Source: DASUPK01 sp035265665
GTDB lineage: Bacteria > Actinomycetota > Thermoleophilia > Solirubrobacterales > 70-9
Assembly: GCA_035265665.1 (NCBI GenBank)
Contig: DATFOK010000048.1
Location: forward strand, 1-13,446
Direction of reading: 5' to 3'
DNA: 13,446 bases
Within the stretch, counting starts at the first letter, position 1. Every line of letters starts with the position of its first letter. Positions 1 to 6,640 of the stretch are shown here, piece by piece. The position numbers were made by a program, and so were the translations under genes. The notes beneath the pieces were generated by a model, which saw only the letters and a list, made by a program, of their open reading frames with translations, did no database searches and was not told where the DNA came from.

Positions 1-485
1 GAGCACTGCACGTTGCGGACGAAGACGTCGCCGTAGGCGCCGAGCGAGACGACGCCCTCCTGAATCCGCGCCCCGCCCGAGTCGTTGATGCCGATCACCG
101 GGGCCCCGACCTTTGCGGCGAGGTCCATCACCTTGACCATCTTCTCGGCCATCACCTCGCCCAGCGAGCCGCCGAAGACGGTGAAGTCCTGGGAGAAGAC
201 GAAGACCGTGCGGCCGTCGATCGTGCCGTAGCCGGTGACCACCGCGTCGCCGTACGGACGGCGCTTGTGCATCTCGAACTCGTGGGTGCGATGGCGGACG
301 AAGGTGTCGAGCTCCTCGAACGAGCCGGGGTCGAGCAGCTTCTCGATCCGCTCCCTAGCGGTGAGCTTGCCCTTGTCGTGCTGCTTCTGGACGGCCTCCT
401 CGGAGCCGGCGTGGACCGCCTCCTCGCGAAGCTCGCGCAGGTAGGCGAGCTTCTCCTCGTGGGTGACTGGGTTCTTCTCTCTCAT
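1..485 (-). CDS. pccB: Acyl-CoA (propionyl-/methylmalonyl-CoA) carboxylase beta subunit, 5' part only
   Basis: This is the carboxyltransferase subunit of a biotin-dependent acyl-CoA carboxylase. It moves CO2 from carboxybiotin to propionyl-CoA to make methylmalonyl-CoA in the cytoplasm. I translated the minus strand from the ATG at 485; about 161 codons are present and the gene runs off the left edge (the family is usually about 510-530 aa). Family signatures are clear: KLTARERI (40-47), LLDPGSF (50-56), RPYGDAVVTGYGTIDGR (76-92), FSQDFTVFGGSLGE (97-110) and the acyl-CoA/oxyanion region GINDSGGARIQEG (132-144). No good Shine-Dalgarno precedes the ATG. The methylmalonyl-CoA mutase gene on the same strand supports propionyl-CoA as substrate, but acetyl-CoA or mixed substrates cannot be excluded. 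Older annotations call such proteins methylmalonyl-CoA carboxyltransferase (mmdA). Confidence 0.93.
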   Translation of the reverse strand, partial: MREKNPVTHEEKLAYLRELREEAVHAGSEEAVQKQHDKGKLTARERIEKLLDPGSFEELDTFVRHRTHEFEMHKRRPYGDAVVTGYGTIDGRTVFVFSQDFTVFGGSLGEVMAEKMVKVMDLAAKVGAPVIGINDSGGARIQEGVVSLGAYGDVFVRNVQC

Positions 486-525
486 GCGGGGCAGTCTACG
501 GTCGGTGGCCGCCGCTCCCGTTCAT

Positions 526-530
526 GGAAG
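526..530 (+). promoter_or_regulatory. Shine-Dalgarno-like GGAAG deciding the GTG start at 541
   Basis: GGAAG lies 10 nt before the GTG at 541. An upstream in-frame ATG at 463 would overlap the 5' end of the divergent carboxylase gene by 23 bp and add 26 residues that do not look like the family. The site therefore favours GTG 541. Confidence 0.4.
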
Positions 531-540
531 ACTTCGCCGC

Positions 541-924
541 GTGACCGAGGACGAGGTCCGCGAGGTGATCGCCGAGTACACGACCGCCCCGGACGCCGAG
601 CGCGAATACGAGCTGCGTCACCCCGACTGCCTGATCGACATCCCGCAGTCGGGGGAGCGCTTCGACCGAGAGGGGATGCTGGAGATGCAGCGCAACTTCC
701 CCGGGGGTCCGCCCGACATGAACCTGAAGCGGCTAGCCGGCGAGGGCGACGTCTGGGTGGCCGAACTCGAATCGGACTACGGCGAGGAGCGCGGCGGCGT
801 CTTCAACGTCTGCGTAATCCTCGAGTTCAGGGACGGCAAGATCGCTCGCGAGACCCGCTATTACGCCGAGCCCTTCGACGCGCCCGAGCAGCGCGCGCAG
901 TGGACCCTCCCGGCCGAGTCCTAG
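541..924 (+). CDS. SnoaL-like (NTF2-fold) polyketide cyclase family protein
   Basis: The product is 127 aa from the GTG at 541, the usual size of a single-domain SnoaL/NTF2-like protein: a cone-shaped alpha+beta barrel used by small isomerases, cyclases, hydrolases and many proteins of unknown substrate. Recognisable features are an N-terminal helix (3-17), the NFPGGPPD loop (52-59), the strand GEGDVWVAELESDYG (67-81) and the closing strands ILEFRDGKIARETRYYAEPFDAPE (93-116). The last is typical of SnoaL-like proteins of the 'EFRDGKI..ETxYFAxPFxAP' type. No specific reaction can be assigned. It lies on the plus strand between two minus-strand propionate-pathway genes. Its stop TAG (922-924) shares the palindrome CTAG with the stop of the converging mutase gene. 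An upstream ATG at 463 is possible but less likely. Confidence 0.82.
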   Translation: MTEDEVREVIAEYTTAPDAEREYELRHPDCLIDIPQSGERFDREGMLEMQRNFPGGPPDMNLKRLAGEGDVWVAELESDYGEERGGVFNVCVILEFRDGKIARETRYYAEPFDAPEQRAQWTLPAES

Positions 925-2636
925 AAGAACGCCCCGCCGCGGTACTCGCCGAAGACGTCGCGCATCGCGTTGCAGACCTCGCCGATCGAGCCCCCGGCGC
1001 GCAGCGCCTCCTTGATCGGGGGCAGCAGGTTGCCGTCGCCCCGGGCCATCTCGCGCAGCTCCTCGAGCCGCTGATCGACAGCTGCCTGGTCGCGGTTCTC
1101 CTTCCACTTCGAAAGGCGCGCCAGCTGGCGTTTCTCAGACTCGGGATCGACCTTGAGGATGTCTACGTCGTCGACCTGGTCGGTGACGAATTTGTTGACC
1201 CCGACCACGATGTCCTGGCCCGACGCGTAGCGCTCCTGGTAGGAGATCGCCGACTCCTCGATCTCCTTCTGGATGAACTCGAGCGCGTTCACGGAGCCGC
1301 CGAGGTCCTCGACCTTCTTCATCAGCTCCCAGGATCGCTCCTCGACCTCGTCGGTGAGTGACTCGATGAAGTAGGAGCCGGCGAAGGGGTCGACGGTGTC
1401 GGCGACGCCCGACTCGTGGGCGAGCACCTGCTGAGTGCGGAGTGCGATCCGAGCGGAGCGCTCGGTCGGCAGGGCGAGCGCCTCGTCGAAGCCGTTGGTG
1501 TGGAGGGACTGGGTGCCGCCGGCCACGGCCGCGAATCCCTGTAGCGCGACTCGGATGATGTTCACCTCGGGCTGCTGGGCCTGGAGGGTGACGCCGCCGG
1601 TCTGGGTGTGGAAGCGGATCATCTGCGCCTTCTCGTCGGTGGCGCCGAACCGCTCGCGCATGATCTTCGCCCACATCCGCCGCACGGCCCGGAACTTGGC
1701 GATCTCCTGGAAGACGTTGTTATGGCCGTTGAAGAAGAAGGCGAGCCGCTGGCCGAACTTGTTGACGTCGAGCCCGGCGTCGATCCCGGCCTGGACGTAC
1801 GCGATCGCGTTGGCGAGGGTGAAGGCGACCTCCTGCACCGCCGAGCAGCCCTTCTCGCGCATGTGGTAGCCCGAGATCGAGATCGTGTTCCACTTCGGGA
1901 CGTTCTCGTTGCAGTAGGCGAAGATGTCGGTGGTGAGCCGCATCGTCGGCTCGGGCGGGAAGATGTAGTTGCCGCGCGAAACGTACTCCTTGAGCACGTC
2001 GTTCTGGACCGTCCCGCGCAGCTCCGCCGCCTGCACTCCCTGCTCCTCGCCGACCAGCTCGTAGAGCAGCAGCAGGATCGCCGCGGGCGCGTTGATCGTC
2101 ATCGATGTCGAGACCTCGCCGAGGTCGATCTGGTCGAAGCAGATCCGCATGTCCTCGAGCGTGTCGATCGGCACGCCGGTGCGCCCCACCTCGCCGGCGC
2201 AGAGCGGGTCGTCCGAGTCGCGGCCGAGCTGAGTGGGCAGGTCGAAGGCCATCGAGAGCCCGGTCGAGCCGTGCTCGGTCAGGTAGCGGTAGCGCTCGTT
2301 GGTGTCCTCGGGGCTGGCGAAGCCGGCGTACTGGCGCATCGTCCAGAGCCGGTCGCGGTACATACCCGGATGGATGCCGCGCGCGTAGGGGTACTCGCCC
2401 GGCTCACCGAGCCGCTCCTGCAGCCCGGGCGCGATGTCGTCCTCCTCGTAGAGGCGCTTGATCTCGATCCCGGAGTCGGTGATCCGCCGCTCGTCCTCGG
2501 GGCCGACGACGGGCGCGATGTAGCGGTGCAGGTCTTCCTCGACAGCCGCCTGCTGACGATCGGTGTCAGGGGCCCGGCCCGAGTCCGCGCCGCTCTCCCC
2601 CTCGGTCTTCGCCTCGTCCTTTGGCCGGGTGGCCAT
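921..2636 (-). CDS. mutA: Methylmalonyl-CoA mutase large (catalytic) subunit, without B12-binding domain
   Basis: The enzyme rearranges (R)-methylmalonyl-CoA to succinyl-CoA by adenosylcobalamin radical chemistry. At 571 aa it contains only the TIM-barrel catalytic domain. The C-terminal cobalamin-binding domain of fused mutases is absent, so a separate small subunit must exist elsewhere. Residues 1-35 are a charged, probably disordered leader. Key residues by family alignment from memory: Tyr103 in RQYAGF (Y89 of the Propionibacterium enzyme), Arg221 in SRGNYIFPPEP (R207), His258 in ISGYH (H244) and His343 in FHTQTGG (H328). Tyr at the first position and Arg at the second are the methylmalonyl-CoA signature; isobutyryl-/hydroxyisobutyryl-CoA mutases carry Phe or Ile and Gln. 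GGTQSLHTN and VGVNKF follow near the C-terminus. The ATG at 2636 is the only sensible start. The gene lies downstream of the SRPBCC gene on the same strand. The symbol is approximate, since mutA/mutB naming differs between organisms. Confidence 0.95.
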   Translation of the reverse strand: MATRPKDEAKTEGESGADSGRAPDTDRQQAAVEEDLHRYIAPVVGPEDERRITDSGIEIKRLYEEDDIAPGLQERLGEPGEYPYARGIHPGMYRDRLWTMRQYAGFASPEDTNERYRYLTEHGSTGLSMAFDLPTQLGRDSDDPLCAGEVGRTGVPIDTLEDMRICFDQIDLGEVSTSMTINAPAAILLLLYELVGEEQGVQAAELRGTVQNDVLKEYVSRGNYIFPPEPTMRLTTDIFAYCNENVPKWNTISISGYHMREKGCSAVQEVAFTLANAIAYVQAGIDAGLDVNKFGQRLAFFFNGHNNVFQEIAKFRAVRRMWAKIMRERFGATDEKAQMIRFHTQTGGVTLQAQQPEVNIIRVALQGFAAVAGGTQSLHTNGFDEALALPTERSARIALRTQQVLAHESGVADTVDPFAGSYFIESLTDEVEERSWELMKKVEDLGGSVNALEFIQKEIEESAISYQERYASGQDIVVGVNKFVTDQVDDVDILKVDPESEKRQLARLSKWKENRDQAAVDQRLEELREMARGDGNLLPPIKEALRAGGSIGEVCNAMRDVFGEYRGGAFF

Positions 2637-2655
2637 GCGGACAGGATAGATAGGG

Positions 2656-2673
2656 GTGGTCCGAGGGACCGCC
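2656..2673 (-). terminator. Short stem-loop between the SRPBCC gene and the mutase gene
   Basis: GGTCC-gag-GGACC (2658-2670) is a perfect 5-bp stem with a 3-base loop. Two more G-C pairs lie outside one position that is T-G on the plus strand and A-C on the minus strand. It sits between the SRPBCC stop (2686) and the mutase ATG (2636). No T-run follows in the minus direction, so it is at best a weak terminator or a processing/stability hairpin. Confidence 0.2.
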
Positions 2674-2685
2674 TACTACCGCGGC

Positions 2686-3165
2686 CTAGAGTCCGAGGAG
2701 GCGGCGGAACTTGCCCTGCTTAACGTGCCCTGGCACCTCGGGTTCGTCCGTCTCGGGCTCGGGCGTGACCGGCGCGGGCGACTGCGGCTTCGGGGTCTCC
2801 GGGACGGGGGGCTCAGGCGGGGGCGGGTCGCCCATCCCCTCGAAGGGGCGCTTCTGCGGCGTCGCCAGCTCCTCGAGGACGGCGTCGAGCCAGCCCTCGA
2901 GCTTGGTCGGCTCGGCGCCGTTCTCGGCCTTCAGCTTCACGTTCGTGCCCCAGCCCTTCTCCGCGAGTCGCACCTCGATCCAGGCGTCGGCACCGTGGTC
3001 GGCGGCCTCCCAGCGCAGAAGGGACTCGGGTTCCCTCTGATCGACCGTCACCTCGGTGGCGCGGCCGAGCAGGCCGCACATCAGGCCGTGCATGCGCTCG
3101 GGCTGGTCGATCAGCTCCCAGAGCTCGGGCGGCGACTTGACCAGCGTTCGGCTTGCGCTCTTCAT
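2686..3165 (-). CDS. Probable SRPBCC (START-like) domain protein with proline-rich tail
   Basis: This is a 159-aa protein with two parts. Residues 1-100 resemble the polyketide-cyclase/dehydrase SRPBCC fold: an N-terminal strand KSASRTLVKSPPELWELIDQPERM typical of the family, middle strands around 38-80, and a C-terminal helix TKLEGWLDAVLEELA (87-101). SRPBCC proteins bind hydrophobic ligands in a deep cavity, but the ligand here is unknown. Residues 113-146 are about one-third proline, with acidic residues and PPPPEPP/TPEP-type repeats, a likely disordered spacer. The last 13 residues (HVKQGKFRRLLGL) are basic and hydrophobic and could be a docking or membrane-touching peptide. The gene is 39 bp downstream of the UDP-GlcNAc 2-epimerase gene and 49 bp upstream of the mutase gene, all on the same strand. 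The start ATG at 3165 is preceded by a G-rich AAAGGGCGGGG-like segment that may serve as ribosome binding site. Confidence 0.72.
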   Translation of the reverse strand: MKSASRTLVKSPPELWELIDQPERMHGLMCGLLGRATEVTVDQREPESLLRWEAADHGADAWIEVRLAEKGWGTNVKLKAENGAEPTKLEGWLDAVLEELATPQKRPFEGMGDPPPPEPPVPETPKPQSPAPVTPEPETDEPEVPGHVKQGKFRRLLGL

Positions 3166-3204
3166 GCCCCGCCCTTTCGCGCCGCCCCGGCACGCTCCTG
3201 CCGC

Positions 3205-4305
3205 CTATCGGTTTTGGGCGAGATATCCCTCGATCGCCGCGGCGGCGCGCGGCCCGGCCTTGCCGTCCCACAGCGGGATCTCAGGCGGATCGTCGGGCGG
3301 CGCCGTGCCGAGGACACGCTCGGCCGCGTTCCGAAGCGCCTCGGGATCGACCCCGATCAGCTCGTTGGTACCGAGCTCGACCGTGATCGGCCGCTCGGTG
3401 GTGGTCCGGTAGGTGAGGCAGGGGGTCCCGAGGACGCTGGTCTCCTCCTGGACTCCGCCGGAGTCCGTGATCACCAGCCGGGCCTCGGCCTCGAGGCCGA
3501 TGAAGTCGAGGTAGTCCATCGGCTCGGCGAGAGTGACCTTCCCCTGGGCCGAATAACCCATCCCCTCCAGCCGGGCCCTGGTCCGCGGGTGGACGGGGAA
3601 GACGACGGGCATCGATTCCGCGAGCTCACCGAAGACCTCCATCGTCGGCCCGAGCAAGTCGGGGTCGTCGACAAGCGCGGGGCGGTGCAGGGTGACCAGG
3701 ACGAAGTTCCGGGACTCGAGCCCATCGCGTTCGAGGAGCGCCGGGCGGTCGACTCCCTCGAGCAGCCGGAAGAGACTGTCGATCATCGTGTTGCCGACCA
3801 GTTGCACGCCCTCGCCGGTGATCCCCTCGGCCGCCAGGTTCTCGACCGCGTCCTGGGAGGTGCAGAGCAGGAGGTCGGCCACGCGGTCGGTGACCACCCG
3901 GTTCACCTCCTCGGGCATCCCCCAGTCCCGGGACCGGAGCCCGGACTCGATGTGGGCGACGGAAACGTGCAGCTTGGTCGCAGCGAGGGCGGCTCCCATG
4001 GTCGAGTTGACGTCGCCGGGCACCAGGACCATGTCGGCGGGATGGGCTAGCAGGTCGGTTTCGATGCCGGTGAGCACACCCGCGGTCTGCTCGGCGTGGG
4101 TGCCGGAACCGACCTCGAGGTTGGCGTCGGGCTCTCGCATTCCGAGCCGCTCGATGAAGCCGCCCGAGAGCGCCCGGTCGTAGTGCTGGCCGGTGTGCAG
4201 GACGCGCACGGAGATGCCCTCGGTCTCCTCCAGTGCGGAGATCACCGGCGCCGCCTTGACGAAGTTGGGTCGCGCCCCCACGACCGCGAGAACTGAGCCA
4301 CTCAC
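3205..4305 (-). CDS. wecB: UDP-N-acetylglucosamine 2-epimerase (non-hydrolysing)
   Basis: The enzyme interconverts UDP-GlcNAc and UDP-ManNAc in the cytoplasm, feeding ManNAc-containing cell-wall or capsule polymers. It is 366 aa, the usual family length, with a GT-B-like double Rossmann fold. Motifs visible: VVGARPNFVKAAP (8-20), TGQHYD (38-43), VPGDVNST (95-102; the Asp matches D95 of E. coli WecB), HIESGLRS (118-125; Glu matches E117), MPEEVNRVVTD (130-140; Glu matches E131), TLHRP (205-209; His matches H213) and DSGGVQEE (281-288, UDP binding). After HRP the sequence is ALVDDP, where SNVDDP or xEN is usual, a small deviation. The start is a GTG at 4305, only 50 bp from the divergent SDR gene's ATG. 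With the UDP-xylose synthase further right it suggests a surface glycan role, although the two are not adjacent. Confidence 0.94.
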   Translation of the reverse strand: MSGSVLAVVGARPNFVKAAPVISALEETEGISVRVLHTGQHYDRALSGGFIERLGMREPDANLEVGSGTHAEQTAGVLTGIETDLLAHPADMVLVPGDVNSTMGAALAATKLHVSVAHIESGLRSRDWGMPEEVNRVVTDRVADLLLCTSQDAVENLAAEGITGEGVQLVGNTMIDSLFRLLEGVDRPALLERDGLESRNFVLVTLHRPALVDDPDLLGPTMEVFGELAESMPVVFPVHPRTRARLEGMGYSAQGKVTLAEPMDYLDFIGLEAEARLVITDSGGVQEETSVLGTPCLTYRTTTERPITVELGTNELIGVDPEALRNAAERVLGTAPPDDPPEIPLWDGKAGPRAAAAIEGYLAQNR

Positions 4306-4339
4306 AGCGCGGCAACCTAGCGGGCCGACCGGCTTTCAG

Positions 4340-4345
4340 TAGTGT
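4340..4345 (+). promoter_or_regulatory. Possible -10 element (TAGTGT) for a leaderless SDR transcript
   Basis: The 50-bp gap between the divergent GTG (4305) and ATG (4356) must hold both promoters. TAGTGT fits the TANNNT -10 pattern and lies 10 nt before the ATG, so transcription would start at or near the A of the ATG. No Shine-Dalgarno precedes the ATG, which agrees with a leaderless mRNA. I see no convincing -35. Confidence 0.22.
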
Positions 4346-4355
4346 CTTTCGTGTC

Positions 4356-5234
4356 ATGGCCGGCAACGCAATCGGCGCCGTAGTGGTCACGGGTGCCTCG
4401 ACCGGCATCGGCCGTGCCACCGCACTTCTGCTCGACAGGGAGGGCTACCGCGTCTTCGCCGGCATCCGCAAGGAGGCCGACGCGAGGGAGCTCGCCAAGG
4501 ACGGCTCCGACCGGCTCACCCCGATCACTCTCGACGTCACCGACGCGGAGCAGATCGACTCGGCGAGGCAACAGGTCACCGATGCGGTTGGAGACGAGGG
4601 GCTGGTGGGGCTGGTCAACAACGCCGGGGTCGGAGGCGGCGGCCCGATCGAGTTCATGCCGCTCGACGAGCTTCGCCGCACGCTCGAGATCAACCTGATC
4701 GGCCAGGTGGCGGTCACCCAGGCCTTCATCCCGCTGATGCGCAAGGCGAAGGGGACGATCGTCTTCATCGCCTCGATCGGGGGCCGGGTAGCGAGCCCAT
4801 TCATGTCGCCGTACAACACCTCCAAGTTCGGGATCGAGGCGCTCGGCGAGTCGCTTCGGCACGAGCTGCGCCCCTGGGAGATCGACGTGGTCGTGGTCGA
4901 GCCGGGCTCGATCGACACCGACATCTGGGCCAAGGGCAACGAGCAGATCCGCGAGCGCCTCGAAGAGCTGCAGGAGGACGCCCGCCGCCTCTACGGTCGC
5001 CAGCTCGCCCGCTTCGCCGAGGGGATCAACGAGACCGCCAGTCGCGGCATCCCTCCCGAGAAGGTGGCCGAGGTGATCCACAAGTCGATCGCCTCCGACA
5101 ACCCGCGGCACCGCTACCTGGTCGGCACCGACGCGAAGATCGGCGCCCGCCTCAAGGGCACCCTGCCCGACCGAACCTTCTCGAAGCTCGCTGCCCGGCA
5201 GATGAAGATGCCGACGGACGTGCCGCCGGAGTAG
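4356..5234 (+). CDS. Short-chain dehydrogenase/reductase (SDR), retinol-dehydrogenase-like
   Basis: This is a 292-aa classical SDR, an NAD(P)-dependent oxidoreductase with a Rossmann fold. The dinucleotide motif TGASTGIG is at 12-19, NNAG at 88-91, the structural Asn in EINLIG around 113, catalytic Ser140 (IASIGG) and the catalytic pair Tyr153/Lys157 in YNTSK. VEPGSIDTD (181-189) is the usual PG motif before the substrate lid. All four catalytic-tetrad residues are present, so it should be active. The substrate is unknown; the 40-residue C-terminal extension with HRYLVGTDAK (about 249-258) resembles SDRs acting on steroid, retinol or other lipophilic alcohols. It diverges from the 2-epimerase gene and converges with the PEP-mutase-family gene, leaving only 3 bp between stops. 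No Shine-Dalgarno precedes the ATG. Confidence 0.92.
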   Translation: MAGNAIGAVVVTGASTGIGRATALLLDREGYRVFAGIRKEADARELAKDGSDRLTPITLDVTDAEQIDSARQQVTDAVGDEGLVGLVNNAGVGGGGPIEFMPLDELRRTLEINLIGQVAVTQAFIPLMRKAKGTIVFIASIGGRVASPFMSPYNTSKFGIEALGESLRHELRPWEIDVVVVEPGSIDTDIWAKGNEQIRERLEELQEDARRLYGRQLARFAEGINETASRGIPPEKVAEVIHKSIASDNPRHRYLVGTDAKIGARLKGTLPDRTFSKLAARQMKMPTDVPPE

Positions 5235-5237
5235 CGC

Positions 5238-6044
5238 CTAGCTCCGCAGCCAGTCCTTGATGCGCTTGTCGGGAACCACAAGGCCCGAGAAGTCCCCCTC
5301 CAGCATCTTCTCGGCGGCCTCGACCACCGGGTTCATCGCGGTCCAGGTCAGCCCGCTGCCCACGCTGACCCGCTGCGCGCCGGCGGCGGCGATCTCGCCG
5401 AAGCTCAGGCCCAGCTGCGCGAACGTGAGCACGTTGACCGGCTTCGAGACCGCATCGCAGACTGCCTTGATGTCGTCCGCGGTGAGCAGGGCCGGCGCGT
5501 AGAGCACGTCCGCGCCCGCCTCGGCGTAGGCGTTGAGCCGGGCGATCGTGTCGTCGAGGTCCGGGTTGCCGCGCAGGTGGTTCTCGGCGCGGCCGACCAG
5601 CACGAAGGGGAAGTCGAGCGCTCGCGCCGCCTCGGCGGCCGCGGTGATCCGCTCGACGGCTTCGCCCATCTCATAGAGGCGCTTCTCGTCGCGGTCGAAG
5701 TCCTCGATCGATCCGCCGACGGCGCCGGCCTCGGCCGCTCTGGTGATCGCCTGAGCCGCGTCCTCCGGCGCCGGCCCGTACCCGTTCTCGAGGTCGACGG
5801 CAACGGGAAGGTCGGTCGCCTCCGTGAGCGAGGCGACGTGGGCGGTGATGTCCTCGAGCGTCACCGTGCCATCGGGGCCTCCCAGCGTGAAGGCGAGTCC
5901 ACCGCTGGTGGTCGTCAACGCCTTGAACCCGAGCCCCGCCAGCAGCTTGGCGCTGCCGGCGTCCCAGGGGTTGGGGATGACGAAGGGATCGCCCTGGTGG
6001 AGCGCCCGGAAGGTCTCGCCCTTCTGCTGCTGGGTCAGCGCCAC
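5238..6044 (-). CDS. Isocitrate lyase/PEP mutase superfamily protein
   Basis: This is a 268-aa (beta/alpha)8-barrel protein of the isocitrate lyase/phosphoenolpyruvate mutase superfamily, whose members make or break C-C or P-C bonds next to a carboxylate using Mg2+. Visible features: FVIPNPWDAGSA (21-32), TTSGGLA (45-51), the metal-loop variant VDLENGYG (83-90; lyases have DADTGFG here), GGSIEDFD (110-117) and GRAENH (151-156). The KKCGH motif of true isocitrate lyases is absent, and so is the 2-methylisocitrate lyase Cys-containing loop. It is better described as a small 'phosphonomutase-like' paralogue of unknown substrate. No phosphonate genes are nearby, so PEP mutase activity is not supported. 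The GTG start at 6044 lies at the edge of a stem-loop. It is 25 bp downstream of marR on the same strand and probably co-transcribed. Confidence 0.88.
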   Translation of the reverse strand: MALTQQQKGETFRALHQGDPFVIPNPWDAGSAKLLAGLGFKALTTTSGGLAFTLGGPDGTVTLEDITAHVASLTEATDLPVAVDLENGYGPAPEDAAQAITRAAEAGAVGGSIEDFDRDEKRLYEMGEAVERITAAAEAARALDFPFVLVGRAENHLRGNPDLDDTIARLNAYAEAGADVLYAPALLTADDIKAVCDAVSKPVNVLTFAQLGLSFGEIAAAGAQRVSVGSGLTWTAMNPVVEAAEKMLEGDFSGLVVPDKRIKDWLRS

Positions 6045-6066
6045 CCGGCCTTGATAGCAGGCCGGG
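6044..6066 (-). promoter_or_regulatory. Intercistronic hairpin covering the RBS/start of the PEP-mutase-family gene
   Basis: CCCGGCCT (6044-6051) and AGGCCGGG (6059-6066) are perfect 8-bp complements around the 7-nt spacer TGATAGC. In the minus-strand transcript the 3' arm contains most of the only SD-like AAGG, and its last G is the first base of the GTG start. The structure could hold back translation of the downstream gene, or cause partial termination after marR. No T-run follows, so translational control or RNA stability is more likely. Confidence 0.45.
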
Positions 6067-6069
6067 CGT

Positions 6070-6546
6070 TCACTTCATCTTGCGCAGGCGCTCCAGGTGC
6101 TCGCGGGAGAGCTCGTTGGTGGTGCGCAGGAACTCGATCACCCGCTCGAGTTCTTCGGCGGTGAAGCGCGCGCCAAGGCGAGAGGCCCAGCCGGAGGCCA
6201 TCGGCCCCCAGATCTTGTCGGCGCGGGCGTAGAACCTCGGCGTCACCTCGAGCTTCACCCGGCGGCGGTCGGCCGGATCCGGGACGCGCCGGGCGTAGCC
6301 GGCGCGCTCGAGCCGGTCGATCACCCCGGTCACCGCGCCGGTCGTCAGCCCCGACTCCTTCGCCAGCTCCCCCGCGGTCAGCCCGCCGCTGTTCTCGATG
6401 ATGTTCATGCAGTGCAGGTCGGTGCGGTTAAGGCCCAGCCGCTCGGCGGCAAGGTTGTCGAAGGCGTTGTCCTGGTTCCCCGCGGCGCGGAACTCCCCGA
6501 TCAGCTCCCCGATCAGCTCCTTCTTCTGCTTGTGGCCAGCCGGCAT
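6070..6546 (-). CDS. MarR-family winged-helix transcriptional regulator
   Basis: This is a 158-aa dimeric DNA-binding regulator. The winged helix-turn-helix occupies about 41-103: NRTDLHCMNIIENSGGLTAGELAKESG, recognition helix TTGAVTGVIDRLER (68-81) and wing GYARRVPDPADRRRVKLEVT (83-102) containing the diagnostic DPADRR. Flanking helices 5-35 and 128-156 form the dimer interface. The N-terminal helix carries a short tandem repeat (ELIG twice) matched by a 12-base DNA repeat, GATCAGCTCCCC. MarR proteins usually repress their own gene and a divergent or adjacent gene and are released by small lipophilic or oxidising ligands. Here the divergent neighbour is a VOC gene and the probable operon partner is the PEP-mutase-family gene. 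The ligand is unknown. Confidence 0.92.
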   Translation of the reverse strand: MPAGHKQKKELIGELIGEFRAAGNQDNAFDNLAAERLGLNRTDLHCMNIIENSGGLTAGELAKESGLTTGAVTGVIDRLERAGYARRVPDPADRRRVKLEVTPRFYARADKIWGPMASGWASRLGARFTAEELERVIEFLRTTNELSREHLERLRKMK

Positions 6547-6561
6547 AATAATCTCTTATCT

Positions 6562-6576
6562 ACTAAGATATTTAGT
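6562..6576. promoter_or_regulatory. Probable MarR operator palindrome (ACTAA-N5-TTAGT)
   Basis: A perfect palindrome with 5-bp arms around a GATAT centre lies between the divergent marR (ATG at 6546) and VOC (ATG at 6641) genes. The interval 6547-6590 is strikingly AT-rich for this window, as expected for promoters, and holds partly overlapping dyads (TATCT-acta-AGATA at 6558-6571). Size and symmetry fit MarR binding sites. Binding here would cover marR promoter elements and possibly those of the VOC gene. Confidence 0.55.
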
Positions 6577-6627
6577 GCCTAAGTAACTCAGCAGGCAAGA
6601 GGGAAGCTTAGCCCTCAGAGCCGATCG

Positions 6628-6635
6628 AAAGGAGA
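6628..6635 (+). promoter_or_regulatory. Strong Shine-Dalgarno of the VOC gene
   Basis: AAAGGAGA lies 6 nt before the ATG at 6641. It is one of the best ribosome binding sites in the window, fixes the start, and suggests efficient translation once the MarR-controlled promoter is active. Confidence 0.75.
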
Positions 6636-6640
6636 TCCAG

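Noticed and set aside
463..540. ATG 463 as the start of the SnoaL-like protein
   Set aside because: It would overlap the divergent carboxylase start and add 26 unrelated residues; GTG 541 has an SD-like site and gives the normal family length.
267..1361. Long plus-strand open frame through the carboxylase/SnoaL/mutase region
   Set aside because: It is antisense or out of frame to three well-recognised genes, with Leu/Asp/Arg-rich low-complexity sequence typical of GC-rich shadow frames.
1608..4050. Two long plus-strand frames (1608-2723 and 2656-4050)
   Set aside because: They lie opposite methylmalonyl-CoA mutase, the SRPBCC gene and the 2-epimerase, and show no family motifs.
4317..5111. 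Minus-strand 264-codon frame opposite the SDR gene
   Set aside because: The plus-strand SDR has all catalytic motifs; the opposite frame is Asp/Leu/Arg-rich shadow sequence.
5238..6044. Phosphonate biosynthesis (PEP mutase proper)
   Set aside because: No phosphonopyruvate decarboxylase or other phosphonate gene is near, and the metal loop reads DLENGYG; only superfamily membership is supported.
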